Origin: Caballeronia choica
Lineage (GTDB): Bacteria > Pseudomonadota > Gammaproteobacteria > Burkholderiales > Burkholderiaceae
DNA length: 39,739 nucleotides
NCBI RefSeq assembly: GCF_001544535.1
Contig: NZ_FCON02000072.1
Span: forward strand, 1-39,739
Reading direction: 5' to 3'
Under the pieces are notes generated by a model. The model made no database searches, was not told the origin of the DNA, and saw only the letters and a list, made by a program, of their open reading frames with translations. This document shows positions 15,673-22,482 of this stretch, piece by piece. How positions within the stretch are numbered: the stretch's first letter is position 1; the number at the start of each line of letters is the position of its first letter. The position numbers and the translations under genes are program-made.

Positions 15673-16578
15673 TTACCAAGGAAGAAGGGAGACGGGCGCA
15701 CCTTCGTCGCGGTCGTAACCGTCCCAATTGTGCGCGTGTGGATTAGCGTTTCCGTGATGGGCTTCGAAGTCAATATCTGTCAGTGGAGTTCCGTTCAGGC
15801 CGTACTGACGCAACTGCTGCATCGTTCCTGGCATACTCGAAGCCCACGATCCGGGCGCGCCATGAAATGGCATGCCAGCTACCTGCTCCGGCTCGCCGAC
15901 CGGCAGCACTTCGTTGTATTCGATTGCTTGCGCATCACCCAATGGGGTTGAAGCGCCGCCGCCCGCAAGTTCGTCTTCTCCCCAATGTGAAAGATCAGCC
16001 AAACCGTATTTGCTGATCCATCCGGCCCGAGCAAATACGGGCAGCATCCCCAGAGGATCAACCAGAACCGCCGCGTGCATGAACTTCTGGTTGATGCTGT
16101 CGTTCATCGCCTCGATTTCGGCCCACGGCGTCTCATTCGCCTGCAACTCCTCAATCTGCGCCAGATACCGTTCCTGCACGCTCGCGTAGCGTGGTGGATC
16201 GTAGTTCTCGACGCCCCAAAAGGACGCCGCGGCCTTCAGCGGCGGCCGCGCACCGCCGCCGCTGAATACCGGCTTCTCCGGAATCACGACGACGCTGCCG
16301 CCGCGCACCATGTCCATGAGCGTCTTTACCACGTCGAGGTCAGTGCCTTCCTTCGCGAGCCGCTCGTGCCAGTGGAAATTCTCGCCGAGAAAGACCCGCG
16401 CGCGCTGGACCAGCGCTCCATCCTTGGCCCACACATCGGCGTAGGCCGACGCCATGAATTTCTTGCCCGCTTCGACCGCATCCTTCCGCTTTTCTTCCGG
16501 GTCGAACGTCATGTATCGCTCGTCGCCGCGATACAGCATGTAGCGGTACCACGCGTCGGTTTTCAGTTCCTTTGCCAT
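15673..16578 (-). CDS. Candidate polymorphic-toxin-like effector
   Basis: The 301-residue product has no signal peptide. The N-terminal half (about 1-105) is charged and helical, for example YMLYRGDERYMTFDPEEKRK and QRARVFLGENFHWHERLA, ending in VVVIPEKPVFSGGGA. A middle domain follows. The last 40 residues are rich in His, Asn and Asp: LTDIDFEAHHGNANPHAHNW at about 268-287, then DGYDRDEGAPVS. Compact His/Asp/Asn motifs at the extreme C-terminus are typical of toxin tips, often metal-dependent nucleases, but I cannot name the family. An immunity-like gene follows 5 bases later. GAAGGGTG precedes the ATG, and a TATAGT box on the minus strand at 16693-16698 could drive the pair. No VgrG, PAAR, Rhs or two-partner secretion gene is in the window. 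It could also be an unrelated hypothetical protein. Confidence 0.65.
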   Translation of the reverse strand: MAKELKTDAWYRYMLYRGDERYMTFDPEEKRKDAVEAGKKFMASAYADVWAKDGALVQRARVFLGENFHWHERLAKEGTDLDVVKTLMDMVRGGSVVVIPEKPVFSGGGARPPLKAAASFWGVENYDPPRYASVQERYLAQIEELQANETPWAEIEAMNDSINQKFMHAAVLVDPLGMLPVFARAGWISKYGLADLSHWGEDELAGGGASTPLGDAQAIEYNEVLPVGEPEQVAGMPFHGAPGSWASSMPGTMQQLRQYGLNGTPLTDIDFEAHHGNANPHAHNWDGYDRDEGAPVSLLPW

Positions 16579-16842
16579 TCACCCTTCGTCCAGCAAACAA
16601 TGATTTGATGGACGCCCGCCTTTGTCGAGGCGCTGGTTCGTGGCAAGCGATTCGGTACGCGCCCAGAACAGGCTTCCATCTGTCGGGGCCGAACTATACC
16701 GGATTACATTGGGATACTAAGTAAATTAAACGAATTGATTCAATTGAAGGCGCCGCGGATGGAGCGCAGGTTCAACTCCATCCCGACCCGAACCCACATC
16801 GATCCCAAGCGCCGCAAAGGATTCAAACGCAAATCCAAACCC

Positions 16843-17529
16843 CTACGTATCGCTCCAGATCCGCAGCAGGTTGTGATAACACCCGACGAGGCTTCGGCGC
16901 GCGGCATCGTCCGCGTTCTCCGCATTGAGACGCTGAATCGCCGTATCCATATCGAACAGCAACGTGCGGCGCGTGTCGTCGCGCACGAGGCTCTGCACCC
17001 AGAAGAAGCTCGACACCCGCGCACCGCGCGTGACCGGGCGCACCTGATGCAGGCTCGTCGCCGGATAAACCACCGCATGCCCCGCGGGCAGCTTCACTTC
17101 CTGCACGCCATACGTATCTTCGATCACGAGTTCACCGCCGTCATACTCCTCGGGCGGTGAGAGAAACAGCGTGATCGACACATCCGTGCGAACGCGCGCG
17201 CCGTGGCCCGGAATGATACGGATCGCGCCGTCGACATGGCTGCCGAAATGCATGCCACCTTCATAGCGGTTGAAAAGCGGCGGATAGACGCGGTTCGGCA
17301 GCACCGCGCTGATGAACAACGGATGCCGCTCCAGCGCGCCGATAATGAAGTCGCCCATCTCGCGTGCGATCGGCGAGCCTTCCGCGATCTGCTGGTTGCG
17401 CTTGACGGGCGCGCCCTGATAGCCGGCCGTGGCGCGGCCGTCGACCCATGAGTCGGTGGCGGCTTCGAGCCGGGCGCGCATCGCGGCGGCGTCGTCGGGG
17501 GTGAGCACGCCGGGTATGGAAAGAATCAT
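16843..17529 (-). CDS. piuC: PiuC-type PKHD hydroxylase (Fe(II)/2-oxoglutarate dioxygenase)
   Basis: The 228-residue protein is a Fe(II)- and 2-oxoglutarate-dependent dioxygenase of the PKHD/PiuC family, found beside siderophore receptor genes. The iron ligands H98 and D100 (SHVDGAIR) and H161 ([12 protein letters not shown]) are present, as is R171, which should bind 2-oxoglutarate. The N-terminus [20 protein letters not shown] and the C-terminal tail are full length for the family. The gene lies 90 bases downstream of the TonB-dependent receptor gene on the same strand, the classical piuA-piuC arrangement. It is probably expressed under iron limitation. The biochemical substrate of PiuC is not firmly established; a role in iron uptake is inferred from gene context across species. 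Confidence 0.95.
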   Translation of the reverse strand: MILSIPGVLTPDDAAAMRARLEAATDSWVDGRATAGYQGAPVKRNQQIAEGSPIAREMGDFIIGALERHPLFISAVLPNRVYPPLFNRYEGGMHFGSHVDGAIRIIPGHGARVRTDVSITLFLSPPEEYDGGELVIEDTYGVQEVKLPAGHAVVYPATSLHQVRPVTRGARVSSFFWVQSLVRDDTRRTLLFDMDTAIQRLNAENADDAARRSLVGCYHNLLRIWSDT

Positions 17530-17619
17530 TGCGGGGTGTTTCCTGCGTTGCCGCGCGTCCCTCGAAGGAACGCGCGGGCTTCATGCGTCACGGCGCCTGT
17601 TGAGCCGTCAGGCGCGCGA

Positions 17620-19842
17620 TCAGAAGAAGCGGTAGTTCAGCGTCGCGAGGAACGTCCGGCCCAGGCCAGGCACCGCGCGACCGCCATCGGACGGAATCAG
17701 CGCATCGTAATACTTCTTGTCCGTCAGGTTCAAGACGTTGAACTGGATGTCGTATTTTTTCTGGTGATACGCGGCCATCGCATCCCAGCGCGTGTAGCCG
17801 CCGACCGACACATAGTTCGTGTTCGCCGCATAACGCGACGACATGTACACCGGCCCGCCGCCGATCTCCCAGTGCGGCATGACCGCGTAGGTCGTCCACA
17901 GCGTGATCGTGTTGCGCGGCGTGTTCGCGAGGGTGTGGCCCGTGGTGCCGTCGAGCGCCTTCAGCACCGTGCCGTCCATGTACGTATAGCCGCCGAACAC
18001 CTGCCACTTGTTCGTGATGTGGCCCGCCATGCCGAGCTGGTAGCCGCGCACGCGTACGTCGCCGTCGAGCGTGTACTGGCCGGTCGAGGTCTGCGTGCGG
18101 GCGTTGTTCTTCTCGATGTTGAAGAGCGACTGCGTGATCGACAGGCCGCCGTCGAGCAAGTCCCACTTCGCGCCGACTTCATACGAGCGGTTCGTTTCGG
18201 GCGGGATGTTTTGCTGCGTGTTGGTGAGCGTCAGCGCTTCGAGCGATGGGTTGAACGACGTGCCATACGAAACGTAGTACGACTGCGTCTGGGTCGGCTG
18301 GAAGATGATGCCGCCGCGCACGCTCGTATAGAAGTTGGTTTGCGTCGCGTACGAGGGCACGTTGATCGAGTTGTGGATCGACGCCTCGTAGCGGTCCCAG
18401 CGCACGCCACCAACGAGCTTCCAGTAGTCGCCGAGCGAGACCGTGTCGTTCGCATAGATGCCGATGCCGTTCGCGCTCGATTCCGCGAGGTTGGTTGCAA
18501 CGGTTTTCGTGGTTGTCGGGCGCGGCGTGTACGGCGGATCGACGAGCGGCACGACCGCGATCGTGTTCGACGTGAGGCCCGTGCCGGTCGACGTGAAGCT
18601 CTGGTTGCTATACGTTTCGTGGCTCAGGTCGACGCCCGCAATCACGTCATGCTTGACGAAGCCGGTCGCGAACTTGGCTTCGAGATCGGTCGTGTTGTAG
18701 ACCGAGTGATCGTTGATATTGCGGTCCTTGCCCTGCAGCTTCACGAACAGTTGCGACAGCGGCAGCGTCGTGTAGTTGCCGTTCGTGAGCGCCGTCGAGG
18801 TCGAAAGCGGTCCGGTCAGCACGGACGCCGCGTTGGTCGCGCGCGCTTCGGTGCTGTAGTGGCTGAACTGCGTTTCGTTGCGCAGCGTCAGGTTGTCGTT
18901 GACATGATGGACGATGCGCGCGGAGACCGTCTGCACGTCCTGGATCGTGCGGTCGTTGGTGAAGCCGTAGAAGGTCTTGGTGTCGACGGGCGCCGGATGG
19001 CCGTTGAGCGGCGGGATGCCGTAGTCGGGCTGGTCGCGGTTGTGCTGGATCAGCGCGGAGAGGGTGATCTCCGTCGGCGTGCCGATGCCGAACTTCAACT
19101 CCGGTGCGACGCCGTAGTCCTTGCTCTTCATCACGTCGCGCGTCGAGCCGAGGTCCTGGCCGAACGCGTTGATCCGGAACGCGGCGGTATTGCTGATCGG
19201 CTGGTCGAGGTCGACCGTCGTGCGATAGCGGTCGTGCGTGCCGGCCATCACGGAGACGTCGGCGCGCGGCTTGAGCGTCGGCTGCTTGCTGACCTGGTTG
19301 ATGACGCCGCCCGTCGAGCCGCGTCCGAAATAGAGCGAGGACGGGCCGTACAGCACGTCGATCGAGTCGAGGTTGAAGGTGTCGCGATAGTACTGGCCGC
19401 GATCGCGGAAGCCGTCGAGATAGATGTCGGTGCGCGCCGTGAAGCCGCGCAGGTTGATGTTGTTGCCGATCTGGCCGCCTTCGGCCGCGCCGATCGTGAT
19501 GCCGGGGACGTTGCGCAATGCATCGGAGAAAGACGTCGCGGCCTGCGATTGCATGACCGCCTTGGGCACCACCACGACCGCCTGCGGAATGTCGCGCAAC
19601 GCGGCCGGCACCTTCGCGCCGACGCTCGACATTTCGGGCTGGAAATCGCCGCTCGAGTCGGCCTGGCCGGTCACGCGCACCGCCGGCAACGTCGCGCCCT
19701 CTACAGGCGCGGCGTTATCAGTGGCGGCGGCAGGTGCGGTTTGGGGCGTGGCTTGCGGTGCGGTCTGAGCGTACAGCGGCGCTGCGATGGGCGCTGCGAT
19801 GATCGTCATCAAAGCCGCGGCAAGCGGCGTCTTCCTCAACAT
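17620..19842 (-). CDS. TonB-dependent siderophore receptor (PiuA/Fiu-like)
   Basis: The 740-residue protein is an outer-membrane receptor that imports ferric siderophores with energy from TonB-ExbBD. It has a signal peptide (MLRKTPLAAALMTIIAAPIA, cleavage likely after YAQ), a TonB-box-like LPAVRVTG near residue 59 and a plug domain (PAALRDIPQAVVVVPKAVM; FSDALRNVPGITIGAAEGGQ; RGSTGGVINQVSK). The 22-strand barrel ends in FLATLNYRFF, with the terminal Phe needed for assembly. A start at 19842 fits the signal peptide; an upstream in-frame ATG at 19905 would put 21 unusual residues before it. PiuC is encoded downstream. A Fur-box-like palindrome lies 154 bases upstream. PiuA/Fiu proteins take up catecholate-type siderophores, but the ligand here is unproven. 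Confidence 0.93.
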   Translation of the reverse strand: MLRKTPLAAALMTIIAAPIAAPLYAQTAPQATPQTAPAAATDNAAPVEGATLPAVRVTGQADSSGDFQPEMSSVGAKVPAALRDIPQAVVVVPKAVMQSQAATSFSDALRNVPGITIGAAEGGQIGNNINLRGFTARTDIYLDGFRDRGQYYRDTFNLDSIDVLYGPSSLYFGRGSTGGVINQVSKQPTLKPRADVSVMAGTHDRYRTTVDLDQPISNTAAFRINAFGQDLGSTRDVMKSKDYGVAPELKFGIGTPTEITLSALIQHNRDQPDYGIPPLNGHPAPVDTKTFYGFTNDRTIQDVQTVSARIVHHVNDNLTLRNETQFSHYSTEARATNAASVLTGPLSTSTALTNGNYTTLPLSQLFVKLQGKDRNINDHSVYNTTDLEAKFATGFVKHDVIAGVDLSHETYSNQSFTSTGTGLTSNTIAVVPLVDPPYTPRPTTTKTVATNLAESSANGIGIYANDTVSLGDYWKLVGGVRWDRYEASIHNSINVPSYATQTNFYTSVRGGIIFQPTQTQSYYVSYGTSFNPSLEALTLTNTQQNIPPETNRSYEVGAKWDLLDGGLSITQSLFNIEKNNARTQTSTGQYTLDGDVRVRGYQLGMAGHITNKWQVFGGYTYMDGTVLKALDGTTGHTLANTPRNTITLWTTYAVMPHWEIGGGPVYMSSRYAANTNYVSVGGYTRWDAMAAYHQKKYDIQFNVLNLTDKKYYDALIPSDGGRAVPGLGRTFLATLNYRFF

Positions 19843-19995
19843 GTGAATCCCCGATACTGTAAGTTTTACTGGCAACCGAGACGACGTTCGGTGCCAACGA
19901 GTCACGGTGCAGCGATGTCGACTGCAACCCGGACCGCCCGGAATTGAAAGGCAGCGCCGTCTAGCCGGACACTACGACGGAAGCTGAACGCTGGG

Positions 19996-20016
19996 TAATG
20001 AGAATCAATATCATTA
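19996..20016. promoter_or_regulatory. Fur-box-like palindrome upstream of the siderophore receptor
   Basis: TAATGAGAATCAATATCATTA has perfect TAATGA/TCATTA outer arms and resembles the 19-bp Fur consensus. It lies in the divergent region between the receptor gene and mntP. Iron-dependent repression of the receptor-piuC unit is the expected role. An effect on the divergent mntP promoter, about 75 bases away, is possible. Confidence 0.7.
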
Positions 20017-20089
20017 CACGAGTTACAAATGATTTCAATACGCCCTCACGAGTCCATGTGTCGTAAGTCCATAGGAAGTGGACTGTATT

Positions 20090-20118
20090 TTTACGTATTG
20101 CTTTCAGTCGTGTTAATC
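20090..20118 (+). promoter_or_regulatory. Candidate sigma-70 promoter of the riboswitch-mntP transcript
   Basis: TTTACG at 20090-20095 and TTAATC at 20113-20118 are separated by exactly 17 bases. Transcription would begin near 20125, just before the riboswitch signature, which is the expected place. Both boxes are moderate matches to consensus. Confidence 0.5.
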
Positions 20119-20119
20119 T

Positions 20120-20255
20120 CGCGGCTGTCCTTGGGGAGTAGCCGGCTTCCGAGCATCGGAAGCGCTCATGTCAACACGCTTGGTCGATCGACCGTGGCAT
20201 GAGCCGCCCGCAGTAGTTTTGTCAGGTTGGCAAGACCATCGACATGTCAGCGCGA
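20120..20255 (+). promoter_or_regulatory. yybP-ykoY manganese riboswitch
   Basis: The 5' signature GGGGAGTAGC at 20134-20143 is followed by a stem (GGCTTCCGAGCATCGGAAGC), a variable arm with GCTTGGTCGATCGACC, and the 3' signature GTTGGCAAGACCATCGAC ending at 20243. These two conserved blocks and their spacing are those of the yybP-ykoY class, which senses Mn2+ and turns on manganese exporters. The next gene is mntP, the class's best-known target. Confidence 0.9.
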
Positions 20256-20309
20256 CCGGCCGGGCGCGCGGGCATGTCGCATGTTCATGCCCGGCCCGAA
20301 CGCTCCCTC

Positions 20310-20879
20310 ATGAATATCGCCTCGACTCTCCTGCTCGCCGTCGCCATGTCGACGGATGCCTTCGCCGCCGCCGTCGGAAAGGGCGCGACGCTTCATCGCC
20401 CGCACTTGCGCGAGGCGCTCCGGACGGGCCTCATCTTCGGTGTGATCGAAGCGGCTACGCCGCTCATCGGCTGGGCGCTCGGCCGTGCGGCCGCGCCCTA
20501 CGTCGCCTCGTGGGATCACTGGATTGCATTCGGTCTGCTGGCGTTGCTCGGCTTGCGGATGATCCGCTCGGGATTCAGCACGCCTCTGCCGGAAGCGCAA
20601 AAGCCCGATCGACACTCGCTGTGGCTGCTCGCGCTGACGGGATTCGCGACCAGCATCGATGCGATGGCGGTCGGTGCCGGGCTGGCCTTCATCGACGTGA
20701 ACATTCTCTCGACCGCCGCGACCATCGGACTGGCGACGATGGTGATGGTGACGCTCGGCGTGATGGTCGGGCGCTTTCTGGGGGCGGTCGCGGGTCAGCG
20801 GGCGGAGATCGTCGGCGGTGTGATCCTGGTCGCGATCGGCTCGCTGATTCTCGCCGAGCACCTTGGGTATATGCGCTGA
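20310..20879 (+). CDS. mntP: Manganese efflux pump MntP
   Basis: The 189-residue inner-membrane protein exports Mn2+. It has six hydrophobic segments in two related halves. Each carries a family motif with an essential Asp: D16 in [14 protein letters not shown] and D117 in [11 protein letters not shown]. The N-terminus [18 protein letters not shown] fits the family, so 20310 is the preferred start. However, no Shine-Dalgarno sequence precedes it (the bases read GAACGCTCCCTC), and an 8-bp perfect hairpin (20269-20293) lies just before it. In-frame ATGs at 20244 and 20274 are alternatives. The yybP-ykoY riboswitch upstream gives Mn-dependent control, and the siderophore receptor is divergent. 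Confidence 0.95.
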   Translation: MNIASTLLLAVAMSTDAFAAAVGKGATLHRPHLREALRTGLIFGVIEAATPLIGWALGRAAAPYVASWDHWIAFGLLALLGLRMIRSGFSTPLPEAQKPDRHSLWLLALTGFATSIDAMAVGAGLAFIDVNILSTAATIGLATMVMVTLGVMVGRFLGAVAGQRAEIVGGVILVAIGSLILAEHLGYMR

Positions 20880-20926
20880 GCGCCGGGCGAGTCCTTGCGT
20901 GCGGTTTGAAGAACCGGTGCCCGCGC

Positions 20927-21865
20927 TCAACTACGCCCGAGACGCTTCACCGCGAGTCGCACGCGCCCGACCAGATGCGCTTGACCGACTCTGCGCCAGA
21001 AGCGATGCGCGTCGAAGTCGACGAAACGCGATTCCCTTTCGAGCAGTTTCTTGCCCGACGGCAGATGCACGAACGAGCAGCTCCGGAACCAGCGCAGGTC
21101 GCGATGCGTGTTGCCCGCCCAATGCCGTCCGATCGCCTGATACGCGCCCGTCTCGACGATGTCCTGCCCTTCGTCCGCGAGCGTGTTGAGCGCGGCTGAG
21201 ATGAAGGTCTCGTCGCCGTTGTGCCATAGCCGGTCGATCATGCGCACGTAGGTCGGATAGAACTCACGCGCACGCGGCACGAGGCGGCGCAGGAACGCGG
21301 GCGTCGCGAGCAGGAACTCGCCGCCATACCAGCGCGGATTCAACAGATGCCGTCCCGCGACGAGCTCCAGCGCTTCGATCACGCGCGCCGGACCGTACGG
21401 AGCGAACACCTGATCGGAGATGTCGAATGCGCCGACGCCTGCCTCGGCGCAGCGCTCCAGCATGTCGTGATCCAGCGGGCGGATCGCCATGACGTCGGTG
21501 TCGAGCAGAAGCAGCAGCGTGTCCGGTGGCAGCAGGCCCGAAACCTGGTCCAGCAGGTCCAGCTTGAAATGTGCCGCGTAGAACGCCGTCTGTCTCGGGA
21601 CGGTGAGCGTCGTCTGCAATTCGTGAATGACGGGGCGGCTCGGCTCTGGAATGCTTGCAAGCAACGAGCGGATCGTATCGGGGCGATTAGTGAAGATGTT
21701 CAGGAGCGGCATGCCCGCGCGCAGCAGGCTCCGGTTCAGGCCGACGGCCTGCCGCAAGTAGGACAACGGGTCCTTGTGCCTCAGGTTCGGGCTTGCGGGC
21801 GCCTCGTCGTCGAGGAACACCAGCGTGCAGGGAAAGAGATCGACTTGCTTGCTTTCCACGACCAC
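20927..21865 (-). CDS. GT-A-fold glycosyltransferase-like protein (GT8-like by motif)
   Basis: The 312-residue protein has the look of a nucleotide-sugar-dependent glycosyltransferase. LLLLLDTDVMAIRPLDHDML (about 117-136) supplies a DxD metal/nucleotide-sugar motif after hydrophobic strands, and NPRWYGGEFLLATPAFL (about 175) resembles the acceptor-side block of GT8 proteins. WHNGDETFISAALN near 215 adds an acidic residue set common in these enzymes. There is no signal peptide or membrane helix, so it acts in the cytoplasm or at the inner face of the membrane. The start is a GTG at 21865, or 6 bases later, with a poor ribosome binding site, so it is uncertain. It converges on mntP and has no polysaccharide partner genes beside it apart from the cellulose operon further on. 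Confidence 0.7.
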   Translation of the reverse strand: MVVESKQVDLFPCTLVFLDDEAPASPNLRHKDPLSYLRQAVGLNRSLLRAGMPLLNIFTNRPDTIRSLLASIPEPSRPVIHELQTTLTVPRQTAFYAAHFKLDLLDQVSGLLPPDTLLLLLDTDVMAIRPLDHDMLERCAEAGVGAFDISDQVFAPYGPARVIEALELVAGRHLLNPRWYGGEFLLATPAFLRRLVPRAREFYPTYVRMIDRLWHNGDETFISAALNTLADEGQDIVETGAYQAIGRHWAGNTHRDLRWFRSCSFVHLPSGKKLLERESRFVDFDAHRFWRRVGQAHLVGRVRLAVKRLGRS

Positions 21866-21918
21866 CTCGGCTTGATGAGTCCTGTGTGGGATCGGTTCAT
21901 TTGGGCTTGTCTCCTGTC

Positions 21919-22072
21919 GGCCAGAGTTGGCGCTTTAGCGCTTACTCTGGCCCCATGCACTTGCGGTCGGCCAGAGTTGGCGCTTTAGCGCTTACTCTGG
22001 CCCCATGCACCTGCGGTCGGCCAGAGTTGGCGCTTTAGCGCTTACTCTGGCCCCATGCGCCTTACTCTGGCC
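21919..22072. repeat. Tandem array of a 34-nt perfect hairpin, three full copies plus a fragment
   Basis: A 50-bp unit starts at 21919, 21969 and 22019 and is nearly identical each time. Each unit has the 34-base inverted repeat GGCCAGAGT-TG-GCGCT-TT-AGCGC-TT-ACTCTGGCC, followed by CCCATGCACYTGCGGTC. A fragment of a fourth copy (CGCCTTACTCTGGCC) lies at about 22058-22072. The stem has a 9-bp outer part, an internal TG/TT mismatch and a 5-bp inner part. It is too short and regular for a CRISPR array, which would need unique spacers. Confidence 0.9.
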
Positions 22073-22482
22073 ATGCAAGATGGTTGCTGTTATTCGAATG
22101 CTTCCATGTCGTACCGGCCCTTTGCATCAGTCGTCGTCGCGCGTCGCCGTGCCCTCGCGGATGAGCGATGTCGCGAAAATGCGGTACCTCGTGCGTGGGG
22201 CAGCAGGCATCAGCCGCCAATGCGGCGACGCCTCGATCGAATCAGCTGTGATGGGACGCGAAGCCGCGTGCGCGCGGTGCATCGATGCAACTGGTGAGTC
22301 CATCGTTGCGGATCGAAAAGCGTTGTGTCCGCCAAAATGTCGGACATGAGAGCCATACGTTTGCGCGGCTCGGGCGATCGCGCGCGGCATCGCGAAATAC
22401 GCGCAGATAATGCCGCAGCGGGGCGCGGATGGCAGTAAGAGATGCCGCCGCGCGGGCCGGGAGAGACCCCGGCCACGTCGCG
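22073..22482. other. Intergenic region downstream of bcsC and the hairpin array
   Basis: About 410 bases with no credible gene. Open frames here (for example 22005-22349 + and 22210-22476 -) have no ribosome binding site, mostly charged low-complexity products and no family features. The only structure seen is the hairpin just after bcsC. Together with the array it makes a long non-coding gap between two minus-strand genes. Confidence 0.5.
22455..22474 (-). terminator. Hairpin after bcsC
   Basis: On the minus strand GGCCGGG and CCCGGCC form a 7-bp GC stem with a 6-base loop, starting 8 bases after the bcsC stop codon. It is followed by a mixed C/T stretch rather than a clean U-tract. Position suggests it marks the end of the cellulose operon. 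Confidence 0.4.

Noticed and set aside
17536-19947. An 803-codon open frame on the plus strand opposite the TonB-dependent receptor gene
   Set aside because: The product is Arg/Val/Asp-rich with no domain, and the minus strand has a full receptor gene with all motifs. Long antisense frames are common in GC-rich DNA.
21919-22072. Tandem 50-bp units considered as a CRISPR array
   Set aside because: The intervals between the hairpins are also repeated, so there are no unique spacers, and no cas gene is present.
22005-22476. Open frames in the gap after bcsC (22005-22349 +, 22210-22476 -)
   Set aside because: They start inside the hairpin array or lack a ribosome binding site, and their products have no consistent composition or motif.
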